DNA of 64,000 bases from Jaltomata sinuosa (Eukaryota; Streptophyta; Magnoliopsida; Solanales; Solanaceae): positions 248,001 to 312,000 of the forward strand of contig QJPP01007235.1 in the NCBI GenBank assembly GCA_003996215.1, written 5' to 3'. The translations under genes were made by a program, and so were the position numbers. The notes below the pieces were generated by a model that saw only the letters and a program-made list of their open reading frames with translations, was not told where the DNA came from and made no database searches. Positions 24,735 through 36,680 of the stretch are shown piece after piece (position 1 is the first letter of the stretch; each line of letters begins with the position of its first letter).

Positions 24735-25080
24735 TCTCAATACTACAACAAAAATAACATACTCCATCCTATCATGAAGGTAAAAATGTTGTTATCCAAA
24801 GACCCTCGGCTCGAGTGAAGCAAATCAAAGTAGTAATGATGAAAAGGAAAAGCAACAGTAATAGAAAAGCAGTGCAGAGCATACAATCAAGGAGCAGTAA
24901 CATTAGCAAAATAGGGTGATTACTGAACAACAGATAGTACTTAACAAATAACAAAAGCAAGAAACTACATGAACTATGCTAATACTACGACAGATACAGT
25001 GCTCTCGATTACCACCAGACCTAATCCCATCGTTCTGCGGCCTCCATATCGTCTAATCTAGAGTCATGTCATCTATCGAT
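24735..25080 (-). mobile_element. LINE 3' end (ORF2 terminus plus 3' UTR)
   Basis: On the minus strand the stretch begins with a degraded 'DDMTLD' ORF2 terminus near 25070, followed by a T-rich 3' UTR and, near 24800-24825, the tail 'actcgagccgagggtctttggataacaac'. The phrase 'gagccgagggtct' is also found at the end of the SINEs in this window, consistent with SINEs borrowing a LINE tail. It sits between the CslE and p24 genes. Confidence 0.65.
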
Positions 25081-25367
25081 ATTTTTTTAAAGAAAAGAGA
25101 ACTCGAACTCCTTCTAAGGTCAACCATTTGACTTCCCAATTCCAACTAATTATGGAAAGGGAAAAAAAATAAAAACTAATTACGGGTTTTCGGGTACGGT
25201 TAACCCGAATACAAGTACAATTATAGTTCATCCAACTTCTTAAGACAAAAGCAAAGTCATATGTTGTACTCCTTAACTTAGTCAAACACAAACAAAATAA
25301 ATCCTTTAAGTTTCAAACTCTTTCACAATTTTTCTGTCCAAAATCCCAAATTTTTCGCTAAGAAAAG

Positions 25368-25462
25368 GTAAACCCTAGTTCTAAAAATCCCTTTTTTTGA
25401 TGTTTCTATCTATTTTTTTTGTTTAATTTTTTTTTTTTTTTTTTTTGTGAAATTAATTGCAG
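25368..25462 (+). other. Leader intron of the p24 gene
   Basis: The donor 'aaaag|gtaaaccctag' at 25368 and the acceptor 'ttaattgcag|atg' at 25462 enclose 95 bp with a long T run (25424-25446), an ideal plant intron. The ATG at 25463 then follows the splice junction directly. This also explains why the in-frame TTG-CAG codons before it should not be counted as coding. Confidence 0.65.
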
Positions 25463-27867
25463 ATGAGAATTGGGTCATTGAAAGTTTGGATCTTGGTGAC
25501 TATATTGGTGGTGGCATGGAGGTGTGGAGGGGTTTATGGGATTAGATTTGTGATTGATAGAGAAGAATGTTTTTCACATAAAGTTCAAATGGGAGAAACA
25601 GTTCATTTTTCATTTGTTGTTATCAAATCAGAAGGTTCTTGGCATTATAGTGAAGAGGGTGTTGACCTTGTGGTAAAAAAATTACTTTAATCTCTCTGTT
25701 TGTTTTTTGTTTTGTTATTTTTTTTAATATGTTTGTTTGTTAGGTTGTATATAGGTATGTAATTTGCAGGTTTGGTTTTTGTTTTTGTGATTTTTGATGA
25801 TTGAAAATTGTAAATATTTCGTCTTTATTGAGATGAAAGGTGTTATGGTAATTATAGGATTAGTTATATATCTTGTTGCTGTGATTCTGGATTGTTAATA
25901 ATAATGAAAGTGGGGTTTGGGATTCAAGCTTTGTTGTTTTGTTTGCGAATTTGTGTTGACTTTGATTTTAAGCGTTATTAGAAGCTCGAACAATTCGAGC
26001 TTTATTGTTTTGGTTTTCAAATTTTTGTTGACTTTGATCTTGAGCTTCATTGGTAGGTCGAATTGTCCATGAGAAACTAAGAGTATCTTTTTTTTTACTT
26101 TTACTTGTCTCCCTTCTTGTGTCTTTTGCAACTTGAATCCTTTTTTCACACACAAAAGTTGGACAGCATCAATTGCAATTTGGTTTTGCGGGTGGTAGGA
26201 GGAAAAGATATCACTTTTTCCCCTTTTTTCTGTTGTGAGTTAGGTTATTGAGTCTCAACTATGAGAATTAGAATTACAGGGGTTCATATTCAAGAAAGTT
26301 TGAATCTTGGTCCCGTAAATTGATGATTCTTTTTTACATGTAAGGATTACTTCACTCAACTTTTCTTGTCAATTCATTTTAGTTTTTACTTTTTTTCTAA
26401 AACCGAGAAATTTCTGAGGGCTTAAACTCTGTGAAAAATGGACCCATCCCTATATCCTTCTCCACTTAAATATTTGAGTTTTGTCTGCAATGAGGTTCAA
26501 ACCCATGATGTGCGCCTAACCACACATCACGAGTTGCAGTCTTACTACTAGACCAAAGCTCCGGGGGCATTAGTTTTTAACTTCTTCGCAATGGGTTCTT
26601 CGTGCTATCTAGGGTAAAAGCCTACATAGCCTTGTTTTACATTCTCGTCTAGTGGAAAAAAGTGTGTTTTTATCCATTATTTGGTGCATTATTCAATTGA
26701 TGTTGTCGTATTGGTGGAAATTAGGTGAAGGGACCTTCTGGGGAACAGATTCATGATTTTCGTGACAAAATAAGTGAGAAGACCGAGTTCGTGGCCCATC
26801 ATGAAGGAGTTTATCGTTTCTGTTTCACCAACAAGTCACCCTATCATGAAACCATAGACTTTGATCTACATGCTGCCCACTTTGCATACCACGATGAGCA
26901 TGCAAAAGACGGTTAGCGTGTCACTTTGCTTCATCTTACTATGTTATTTGGGGGACCTTTACAAGAGATCTTACTTTGTATTATGATGCTGCAGAGCACT
27001 TCAAACCACTGTTTGAGCACATTGGACAACTAGAGGAAGCTTTATACAACATTCAGTTTGAGCAGCATTGGCTCGAGGCCCAGACAGACCGGCAAGCAAT
27101 AGGTACAAATAAAGCTTTTGCATATTTCTTATATGAATCTTCCACATTTCAGCAAATCAAAATGTTATCAATCACTTACCATCTTTCTAGTAGAAACTGT
27201 CCTCTTTTCCTCCCCTATTTTCCTTGCTTTTTCACATTATGTTAGTCTTTAGATCCAGTGAAATGATCGTTATCGTTTTAGTTTGGTTTTATTATCTAAT
27301 GTTTATTTTTTTGTTGATGAGAATGCATACCTTGGATGAATGGTCACAACCATTAGCATATGACCACTTATGCTCAAAATTTTGGTAATGGTAATGAAGT
27401 GTGCGGTTGCTCTTTCATTTTGCGAACACTATGAATTAATGAAAATGTTATTTGCTTGTGTTGTAACATTTGAGCCAGTTAGCTTTAAGCACTTCAGATG
27501 TCTTCTTCTTTGGATTAAGGACTGCTATATATCGGCAATTTAGTGGTTCGGATATTCACATGCATCGTCTCTTTTCTGTTCACTTACAAGAAGAGAGTAT
27601 ACCCATATGTTGTCTGTTTTCTCTTGGCTTCTCAATTTTATAGTAATGACTAAAGTCGTGTACACAAATCTGCCAGATTCATGATACTCTGCTTGTAGTT
27701 CTAATACGGCGATGTCGTTTCTATTTTATGCAGTGAATGAAATAATGAGCAAAAGAGCAATCTACAAAGCTTTGCTCGAGTCTTCCGCTCTCATCTGCGT
27801 TAGCATTCTGCAAGTCTACCTCCTAAAGAGTCTTTTCGAACGAAAGCTGGGGCAGTCCAGAGTTTAG
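25463..27867 (+). CDS. p24 family protein, beta subfamily (emp24/gp25L cargo receptor)
   Basis: Four exons (25463-25672, 26725-26911, 26995-27102, 27734-27867) join in frame to 212 residues. Order: signal peptide (about 1-26, ending 'CGGVYG'), GOLD lumenal domain (about 27-125) with the conserved cysteine pair in 'EECFSHK' and 'YRFCFTNKSPYHET', a coiled coil ('LEEALYNIQFEQHWLEAQTDR'-like, here given in part), a transmembrane segment ('ALICVSILQVYLLKSLF') and a short cytosolic tail 'ERKLGQSRV'. p24 proteins bind cargo in the ER and sort it into COPII/COPI vesicles as hetero-oligomers. The sequence matches the plant p24-beta type (At3g22845/At3g07680 in memory). Intron 1 contains a tRNA-derived SINE. 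An upstream leader intron is likely. Confidence 0.95.
26395..26575 (-). mobile_element. tRNA-derived SINE in p24 intron 1
   Basis: On the minus strand the stretch reads 'gctttggtctagtagtaagac' (A-box-like) and, about 40 bp later, 'gggtttgaacct' (B-box-like), followed by 'taagtggagaaggatatagggatgggtcca'. This order of internal pol III promoter boxes and SINE body is typical of Solanaceae tRNA-SINEs. No clean target duplication was found. Confidence 0.7.
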
Positions 27868-29191
27868 CTTTTGAGCAGAACAGAGGATATTTATACTGCA
27901 GAATCTTTGAACTTTAAATGTATTGGCTTTCTGTATTCCTTGCAGAAGGCAGGTACTGTAAAAACTAGAATGAACGATTTTCGCCAGAGATTAAGTTATT
28001 ACAATTCCTTTAGTTGGATGTTGAAGGCTCAATAATCTTAAATGAAAAATTACATTTCCTTTTTGCATTTTATTTTGTTCGTCACATTCTTCCCTTCAAC
28101 AAGCTTGATCCTAAATTTACATTTGCATTCAGACTCATTATATTTCAGTTGCTTCAATGACGCTCATGCCGTGCTTCTTTGGGCTGGTCAGGCACACACG
28201 ATGCTAACGTCAACGAGGAATGCTGTTGAAAAAAAAAAACAGTTGCTTCGTGTATTTTATGTCTTCCGATGTAAGTAGAAGTTTGTGAAAGTTTGAGTGT
28301 CTCAAATAAATATCCTAGAAGTGTTATTGACATGGTGAATGCAACATAACAATTATATGCCACTTCACAAAAAATTGTATTAGCGTTGGGAAGTTTTCAC
28401 AAATACAAGTGAATGTAATGAATTTGGCATACAGGATAGAGTATACGCAGACCTTACCAGTTGTTGCTGATAGATCCTCAGCTCAATGAAAAATGGCATG
28501 AAGGAAGATCATCAAATTAACCGAGCTATGCATTTGGACTATAATTTGGCCTCATGAGCTCAAAACTAACAGTCCACATCTTCAGTCATGTCTATTTCAT
28601 CAAGACTCTCTCCGAGGCGATGCCCATTTTTTCACTTAACAAACACATAAATAGGAATTTGGACTACAACTTGGACGATGAGTTTAAAACTCTAGTCCGC
28701 ATCTTCAGTCATGTCTATTTCACCGAGCCTCTCTCCGGGACAATGCACTGATCGGGGTCGATCTCACTGACCCCTTGCTTCACCACGCCCAAGCTGGAGG
28801 CTAAGGAGAGCAGAATAAGGTGAGGGTGGATACCGCTGCCAATTGTTTCACTAAACAAACACACAAATAGGATTTCTACAACGGAATAGTGGGTGTTCTT
28901 TAAGCATTTTCCTACTTAATAGGCAAAAACGACGAATCTCATGAAATTAACAGAAAAATTTACGGTTGAAAGGGTGCTTTACAAACCACACTATGTGAAA
29001 TAAAAGATACAACATATAGGTACATCAAACATTTTTGTCTTTCACATTTTGTTTCCCCACAATATAACACAAGTTTACAAGACGAAAGGGGACTTGAGCA
29101 ATGCCTCAGTCTCCAGCAGCACCAATCCAAAAGAAGTTGCAGGGTTCATTATGAATATGCATCCTATATTCAACTTTTACAGAGAACATTG
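27868..29191. other. Region between p24 and NOI genes, with a 126-bp duplication
   Basis: The 3' flanks of two convergent genes. Positions 28535-28750 contain two copies, about 126 bp apart, of 'ggactataatttgg...gag..caaaact...agtcc.catcttcagtcatgtctatttca', and a third partial piece ('ttcactaaacaaacacacaaatagga') at 28847. Positions 28436-28486 hold a SINE scrap ('gagtatacgcagaccttacc...gatcctcagctcaa'). No gene is visible. Confidence 0.6.
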
Positions 29192-32100
29192 TCAAGATTC
29201 TGCTTGAGGGCTCTGCATACAGCAAAACCATTTTTTCTGCAAAACAACACATATATTGGTGAAATTCTGAGAAATAAGAATGCTTCAAAGATTAATCAGA
29301 GAAGAAGCATTTTATGAAAAGTATATTCAGATAGGTCAATGAACAAGCTTATCCGTCATTACATCAGAAAGCAGTCACATAATTGTGGTACGCACAGCCC
29401 GGCTCATGTAGTAATATTAGCAAAGACGAGAATCTAGCCTGACGATTCCAAAACTAAGTTTGATAATGGATGAGAGGTCTTCCTAACCTAAGCCAACTTT
29501 GAGCTGGTCAACTACTCTTATTAAAAGAAGTATACAAAAGAAAAAAAAATGCAGCTGGTCAACTACTTAGATAACCTGACAAGTATTTTCTTTTTCCTCA
29601 AATCGAGCATGTAAAGGAAACACAATTCCAACAATAACATAATTAGTATTGCTCTCTAATTCCTTCAATATTACGTAAAAATAGCTGGCAACTACTAAGT
29701 TCACTATGACACTGAGTTCTGTCAGTGGAATTGAAAACTACGATCTCTAAGTTGTTAATTCTATGGCTGAACCACCCAACTATCACGTTGGGAACAACCC
29801 AGCCATCCCCGAGTAAGAAAAGCTAGGGTCCACCCCTTAGCTTTTTTTATATTATGAGAAGGGCAGCCCGGTGCACTAAAGCCCCCGCTATGCGCAGGGT
29901 CCGGGGAAGGGCCCGACCACAAGGGTCTATTGTATGCAGCCTTACCTTGCATTTCTGCCAGAGGCTGTTTCCATATGCACAGGATGAAAGCTCCACATGT
30001 CAAGGTGTCAGCCTATAAGATTTCTGCTCTTCATGGTTGCCCTCGTGCGTTTAGAAGCCTACATCACACCTAGAAAATCCCAGAGGAGTCCCGATAAACA
30101 TTGTCTCACATATTTTTTTCCTTTAGATAGTTGGCTAGAAGGGAAGTGTGATTATAGCAAATAAATTACATGAGTTTCCAAATCATGGTTTTAATCATAT
30201 ACTTATACGGGAAGTTCCACTTGGAGTTAAACTTAAACCTGACAATTGGCAGAAGAGGAAGTAATTATGGGTTAGTATGTACTACTAGTTTCCTATTTGT
30301 ATGAATTCCATAGATGATATATGATCTGACCACAGTTAAGAATTACCTATGCTCACAGCCTGAGGGAAGAGTTCTCAACACCACTTCTAAAAATACACAA
30401 GGATTTTTGAACTATTCAGTTCTCACCTTGGATTCAAGGGAGGTATAATAGCAAGTGGATTAATTAATTTTATGGTATGACAAATCAATAAGAATTGCTA
30501 CTAGCTACTTTTCTCTCTCCGGATATCAAAATTAAAGGGGATCTACATCGCTCGTGTTGACCAACAGATACTTAATTTCCCCGTTGGAATAGAGTTCATA
30601 CCAAGTTCACGCCCTCAACTTCATTGATGTTCCACATTTTTTGAGCTAGGCGCTTCTAGATGAAAATTAGCTAACTTTGAGCTTACAAGCTGAGTGTTGT
30701 GCAATTTCTTGACCTAACAGATGATGTTGATTCCATTTTACAGTTTACCCCCTACGAGAATGTGAATACTAGGGGTGGCAATTGGGCGGGTTGGGTTAAA
30801 TTTGGGCGGGTCAAAATGGGTCAAGACAATAAAGGATCAAGACCCAACCCGACCCAAATTTGCTTGGATCAAAATGGGTTGGGTCAAAACGGGTTAGTAA
30901 CGGGTCATAACCCAACCCGCCCAATTTTTACTAAGTTTTAATTACTTTATTTGTTATTTTATAAGTTTTTAGTACCTAATAAAATTATTTTTTTCTTTAT
31001 TATAATTATATATAAAATATAAAATCAAAAAAAATATTTTGACAAGATTTCTCAAAAGTCAATTTTGGGTTACATATCAACCCAATTTTTAATGGGTTGA
31101 GCTAACAAATGGGCGGGTCAATAACCAGCCCAAACCTAAATGGGTTGGGGCGGGTTGGGCGGGTTGGGTTTGATTTTGCCACCCCTAAATGAATACTACC
31201 ATGTGATGTTACCAGTTTCCAAAAAAAAAAAAAAAGATACCCTACTACCATGTGTTTCAAACTATTGCTGATCAAGTTAATGCTCTGGATCTTCAAGTAA
31301 TTAAGATCAAACTTTTGCATTTATCTAACAAATTATTCTTAAAAGATGATTACACAGTGTGATGGAAATATTATTTTGATAAACCTTTCACGTACAATTC
31401 ACTAAATTACAACCAAATATTCTGAACATATGAGACAGCAGAAGATAACTGAAAGTGGCTTAGTTGGTGTTGATTGGATATCATTAGGCCAATGTAAGTC
31501 TTTCAACTGTTTTGAGAGGGCCATAAGAGAGAGATGGGATTTCACCTATTTGATAAATAAATTATCCTCTGAATGAAAAAGAAAAAAAAATCTCTCTGTG
31601 AAGATGCAGATTCACACGGGTAATGGTAGTTTAAATATGTTTAGAGCAAAAGGCAGAAATTTGTGAACATTTAGACCAAAATGGATAGAGGGTATAAGTC
31701 AATGAATCTACTCATCTAGAAAAAGAAGTTAGCGAAACAACTTACAGTTTGAGGTTTTAAAGGTTCTACTCCTTCCTTTCTATTTCCATCAGTCTTTGTT
31801 GGCGACTCTGGCTTGCCACCAGTTTTTTTCTCATCCCTAGCCTTGTTGAAAATCACAGTAAATCCCTCTGCAGAAGCTGGGTCATTCACGTCCCATTCAC
31901 CAAACTTCGGCAACGGTCGACCCTTCTCCTGCTCGAAGATAGATGTGAAAGCCAAACATGAAAGGTAAATAATTGGACAAAAAGAAAAATACTCCTGAAC
32001 AGATAATTGCCTACTATAGCAGAGAAAGCAGCTAAGATTATCAATTTGCCACCATAATTTTGTTAATACAAAGTGCAAGAATGCATATTTATGACCCCAT

Positions 32101-34076
32101 CCCGCAATCACCAAAGGACACGAGAAGAAGGCCAATATTCTCCAAATCTATAATACTACAACATGAAAATTTGAAGTTGATGCATTAGGAAGCATGCACA
32201 AAGTGATTCCTGAAACAACTTAAGAACAAAAGAAAAAACACCTGCTTGAAGTCCATTTCCAAATTTTCAGAACTGCTTACGTTCAAAATTATGAAGTCTT
32301 CCAACAACTGGCACACTACAATATGCATCCACAAAATGTCAATTCTATTCTTCTTAAATGAACTAGACTTCATATCATAGCTGATTCCAGAAATTGTAAC
32401 CTGATATTGCTGGCATGTTACCTCTAAAAAGTTCTTAAAATCACTATGATCTAAGTCCTCAATACCATTAAAAGGGCTATGACATCTCGAGGAAGGTCAT
32501 ATGCTCTAACGGTCATAACAAAACCATTGTAGTGTCCACTACCTTCCTAAAACCACTCAACTTAACTCCAACTGGAGATATACACCTTTCCATCAATTGA
32601 TGCATGCATATAGCAGATCAAAGCATTAAAAGGAGAGGAGAATAAATTTATACATTGACAAGGAGTATGAAATCCACACAAGAGGCAACAATGCAAACAT
32701 TAACTTTAGGCTATTCAGATACAACCAAATAGTCAACTTAACAAATTCAAACACTAAACATAGAAGGCCAATACTTATCACTACTACTTGGAAAGAGCCT
32801 ATCTAATTAGTACATCCAAAAAATTCTAAACTTGAATATCCCTATATAACCGCAGAGATAGTAAACATAAACTCCCATATGAAACATAATTATGCATAGA
32901 AGCATACATTTTAGATATGCAACTGAGCTAAGTATCCAACAAAAAATAGGGGTAAGGTCTGTATACATCCTAACTTCCCCAGCCTTTACACTAGATATGT
33001 TGTTGTTGTTAACTGAGCTAAGTGTATATTTTGCAAAAAGTAGACTCCCCTTTAGGGAAAATGGGGGTATTGAAGTTATGGAGTTAAACCATCTTTAGAT
33101 AGACATTACATCAAGAACTACCCTTTGAATATAGAACACATGAAAAATAAAAAAAATAAAAGAAAAATCATTAAAGGTATTAGTAATAAGGAACCCAATC
33201 CAAAAGATCCCACTACATCAGGGCCCTTTCAACCTTGCACAAAAGCCATTACTTTATGTTCAGCTAGCACTAAAAAGGCTACTCCAGGTAGAAGTGGTAA
33301 ACGGGAGAATCTTAGTAGCTCAGTTGATACAACTACCTGAACTCTCACCTTGTTGGTGGGGGTTCGATTCCCCACCTTGAAATTCCCTCCCCCCTCTCCC
33401 CTTTCCCTACCGCCAATTTAAAAATAAAATAATACTAATAAGGAACCCCACGAAGCTTCATCAAAAAAATAAAGAACCTAACAGAGGGAAAACAATTTCC
33501 TTTTGCACATAGTTCAAAGAAAATAAACAAGACCCCAACTGGATAGCAATGACCCAGGAGGTCACTGGGAGTCCAGCTCATAACATTACATTCCAATTGT
33601 AGTCCACTGACCCCTATGTTGTCCCCTTCTAAAAGGGAGGGTGGGATACTTGTCACCTCCCACCAGCACCGGGTACCAGATAACTCTATCCACCAAGGTT
33701 AGAACCTCAGCTTAACCCTCCAAAGTCATACCAAAATTAAAAGCAAAATTCAAAATTCAACAAAAAAAACAAGCTCTATAGAGGATCTATCTGAAAGTCA
33801 AGATTTTCGATCAAACTCAAAAAGAAAAAAACCCAGTAAATTCAGCTATCAATGAAAACCCATTAAACAAAAAAAAAACCAATAAACCCCAAAAACTAAC
33901 ACACCATAATAATTTATTCCTTTAGACATAGATGATCAACACATAGATAACATCATCAGCCAACAAAATCGAAAAAATAAATAAAAGGAACACACAACAA
34001 GTGAAATCAAGTGAACAAAAACAAGTAATCGAGAGAATTAAAAATCAATCTTAGAGCAAAAATTACATACCGACAT
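29192..34076 (-). CDS. NOI / RIN4-like protein (77 aa)
   Basis: Three coding exons on the minus strand (34076-34071 coding M-S, 31928-31746, and 29236-29192) join in phase 0 to 77 residues. The NOI signature is complete: 'GRPLPKFGEWDVNDP' (residues 5-19) and 'GFTVIFNKARDEKK'. The last exon encodes 'KKWFCCMQSPQAES', whose adjacent cysteines (68, 69) are the usual site of membrane-anchoring acylation. In RIN4 the same domain binds immune receptors and is phosphorylated at a Thr in the 'GYTHIFNKV'-like motif, here T in 'GFTVIF'. 'PKFGEW' fits the AvrRpt2 protease site PxFGxW. Family knowledge puts these proteins at the plasma membrane as defence regulators and effector targets. Introns are 2.1 and 2.5 kb, full of SINE and MITE pieces. 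Arabidopsis NOI (At5g55850) is the likely counterpart. Confidence 0.92.
29828..29975 (-). mobile_element. Au-like SINE, 5' truncated, in NOI intron 2
   Basis: 'gggcagcccggtgcactaaagcccccgctatgcgcagggtccggggaagggcccgaccacaagggtctattgtatgcagccttaccttgcatttctgccagaggctgtttcc' is the conserved body of the angiosperm Au SINE read from its 3' side. The tRNA-like head that should follow on the right is missing or unrecognisable. Confidence 0.85.
30772..31189. mobile_element. hAT-like MITE in NOI intron 2, with target duplication
   Basis: The left end 'ggggtggcaattgggcgggttggg' and the right end 'cgggttgggtttgattttgccacccc' are inverted repeats. 'tgaatacta' stands on both sides (30763-30771 and 31190-31198), close to the 8-bp target duplication of hAT elements. 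Several internal 'gggttgggtc' and 'gacccaaccc' motifs make further hairpins. The interior near 30940-31050 is AT-rich. Confidence 0.9.
32945..33012 (+). mobile_element. SINE 3' fragment in NOI intron 1
   Basis: 'ggggtaaggtctgtatacatcctaacttccccagcctttacactagatatgttgttgttgtta' is a diverged SolS-type SINE end with its (TTG)n tail. Confidence 0.7.
33307..33385 (+). mobile_element. tRNA-like SINE head in NOI intron 1
   Basis: 'agtagctcagttgatacaactacc' carries an A-box-like motif (tagctcagttg) and 'gggggttcgattcccc' a good B-box (33359-33374). The spacing suits an internal pol III promoter. It is not a functional tRNA: no acceptor stem closes around it. Confidence 0.65.
33545..33720 (-). mobile_element. 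SINE fragment in NOI intron 1
   Basis: The minus strand reads 'gaggttctaaccttggtggatagagttatctggtacccggtgctggtgggaggtgac', a familiar Solanaceae SINE segment, followed leftwards by 'gggtcagtggactacaattgg'. The 5' head is missing. Confidence 0.55.
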
Positions 34077-34199
34077 GAATCCCAATTTCGTCTACTGGAA
34101 CAGAGCAAAAGAGAAACGAATTTTTTGTGAGAGAAAAGTATGAAAATGTGTGTGTAATTTGGTATTAGGTGTATTTGAGGTGTATTTTGGGAAATGGAA

Positions 34200-34209
34200 C
34201 ATATATATG
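34200..34209 (-). promoter_or_regulatory. Putative TATA box of the NOI gene
   Basis: 'catatatatg' on the minus strand lies about 125 bp upstream of the ATG at 34076, so transcription would begin near 34170. The leader between them is purine-rich on the minus strand. Confidence 0.4.
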
Positions 34210-34387
34210 TGCAAATGGTACTACATATTATTATACTCTTTTAAGATAGTAGTAATTTAAGATTAGAAATTAAAAATAAAATAAGATACGTATTAGAAAA
34301 TAATTATAATTAAATAATTATCATTTATAAGAGAAATATATATTTGATATTTGTTATAAATTAATATAAATATCAGCAATAAGTCTT

Positions 34388-34627
34388 GAGCCGGAGGTCG
34401 ATCGGAAACAACCTCTCTACTTCACCTCTGAGGTAGTGGTACGCTCAGACTCCACTTTGTGAGATACACTTGATATATTGTTGTTGTTATTGTATAAATA
34501 TCAGCAATAATAATAATAGCATACTTAGTATAATCTAACAAATTGCGTTTGGAGAGCGTAACATATATGCAGACCTTAATCGCACCTCGTATAGGTAAAG
34601 AGATTGTTTTTTATGGACTCTCAGCTT
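34388..34627. mobile_element. Two SINE fragments in opposite orientation
   Basis: 34388-34497 (plus) reads 'gagccggaggtcgatcggaaacaacctctctac...ctgaggtagtggtacgctcagactccactttgtgagatacacttgatatattgttgttg', a SolS end with tail. 34548-34627 (minus) is a degraded copy of the same end ('gcagaccttaatcgcacctcgtataggtaaagagattgttttttatggactctcagctta'). Confidence 0.7.
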
Positions 34628-36495
34628 AAGCAAGCATAAATATATCATATATGAAAACATAAGCAGTGATAATAACAGGGCAATAAGAAATTCAAAACAT
34701 AAGAGATAAGTAATAAATAGTGGTTAATATTATAAATATCGAATACGAATAAATTTGTTATTGGCTTGCTTTTTGTGGACCAACCCCATGTGGATTTGTA
34801 AACTAATTTGCAAACACTTAAGTAGTTAAGTAGACCTTGGGTCAATTTTTTGAGTATAAAACGCAAGACATGCAATATTTTGACTCCTCATTTTCTTCTA
34901 TATGTGTACCAATAGATAGTAAATTTGGCAACATGAATTTCATCAATTTGACTATATTCGATGAGAATTTAGTGAATACAACTTATTACATATAGTGTGT
35001 AGAGCGTTGGGAATTTTGTCGTTGCGTAAGTATTAACTCACGCTCAAAACTCTTCTAACACGATTATTTCCATTCATTTGGAATTGAATATGGAAGTTTA
35101 AATTGACAATACAACAAGACTATTGAAATTATTATAATTTGATTGTGACCTTTTCATCATCAAAATTATTATTACCTTAATAAATTGTGACTCCCTACGC
35201 TATAATGTATAGATTAAGCGCACGGTATGAATTCAAATTTTGACATTTACTATGACAGAAGAAGTTAGATTAAGTGAAGAAAAGAAGAGAAATAAAACTC
35301 ATTATTCACCGATTTTCGAACCTTAAGTTAGTGACCCTTGACCCTCGAAAATTTCTCAGTTATAGCCTCATAGTCATAATTATATGTCCACAAAATCTGG
35401 ATTGATCTTATAATCCACCATATAAGCAAAATGGATTAAGGAGGAAACTAATCATAGTTTTATTTTCCTAGTCCTATGCACATTACTCAATTATTAGGCC
35501 CTTACTTGATTTTGTCGTGTTATGAAAGCCAAGATTTGACTTTTACACTAATTATAATTTTATTTAATTGGTAGAACAAAAAACAAAAAAAACACATAAT
35601 TAAACCATTTCTACGAATCATAAAGTAGCAGAATCAAAATTGTATTCATCAGCCGCAGTGCTATAATTTCTCGTGGACAATATATTCGATTTCCAACTAC
35701 TACTAAATAAGTTCATATAACATTACTCAACCAACAAATCATGTTTAAATTTAATAATAATTTGAAATATTTGTAGAGAGAAAATTCATTAAAATTGAGC
35801 GTCCTACATAAGGGCACAAGAAATACGTAATACAATAGTAAAGTATATGTATCGTCTGATATTAAGGGAGTTAGATACTCGATGTCCCTCGTTCGTATGG
35901 AGAGCTTCCTATTTATAGGGTATAAGTCTATGCGACATGACAAGTTAATGTCAAATCATAAGGTATTTCCAAGTTGCATTAGCTGATTAAAACGTTGTTG
36001 TGACATCTTATAAGTTATAACCCAACCCCCAACCAACAACAAATGACATGATTAGTTTAGGAGAGGATGTTGATATTGAATTGTGGACATAGGATCAGGA
36101 ACGGAACTATTCAGAACAAGGTGGAAGAAGCCACCGTGATGGACAAGATGAGGGACAGAAAGACTAATAAATAGTCAAGTGTTATCTAATTTCCGTATCA
36201 ATTAAGTTATTATTACTCTCCGAGACTCCTACATGGTAGTTTCCTTTGCTTCAGTTTTCATATTATTTGTTGTTGCTAATTCTTTTTCTTTATTGTTTTC
36301 AACATGGCTCCTTCACTATCTTATTTGTTTTACATGATTTTTAATGTCTTAGGTCTATCAGAAATAACCTCAAACTCCACAAGATCGGAGTAAACAGCAT
36401 ACACACGGCCCTCCTCAAACCCACCTTGTATGTTGTTGTTGACATGACAAGTTTAGGCTCATGGAAAGGTACAAGTCCACAGATTTCACGATACA
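34628..36495. other. Intergenic spacer
   Basis: AT-rich DNA between the divergent side of NOI and the 3' side of UPL. No coding frame with protein-like composition, no RNA gene and no clear element was found. Confidence 0.5.
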
Positions 36496-36496
36496 C

Positions 36497-36680
36497 GGTC
36501 ATAGGCGAAGTCAGGATTTCAACTTTATGGATTTTGAAATCCAAGGCAACAACTTCAAGTATTATTAACTGGGTTCTAAACTTAATATTTATGCACATGT
36601 AACGAACTTCTTAACACACACTATTGAGCAAAAGTTACTGGGTTCGATTGAACCCCGGTGCCTAGATACACGCCTGTTAA
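36497..36680. mobile_element. MITE-like element ('ggcgaagtcaggatttcaa' family)
   Basis: 'cataggcgaagtcaggatttcaactttatggattttgaaat...attaactgggttctaaacttaatatttatgcacatg...actattgagcaaaagttactgggttcgattgaaccccggtgcctaga' is a common Solanum short element. The ends are only weakly inverted in this copy. Confidence 0.6.

Noticed and set aside
33307..33385. Possible tRNA gene
   Set aside because: A- and B-box-like motifs are present, but no acceptor stem or anticodon arm closes; this is a SINE head.
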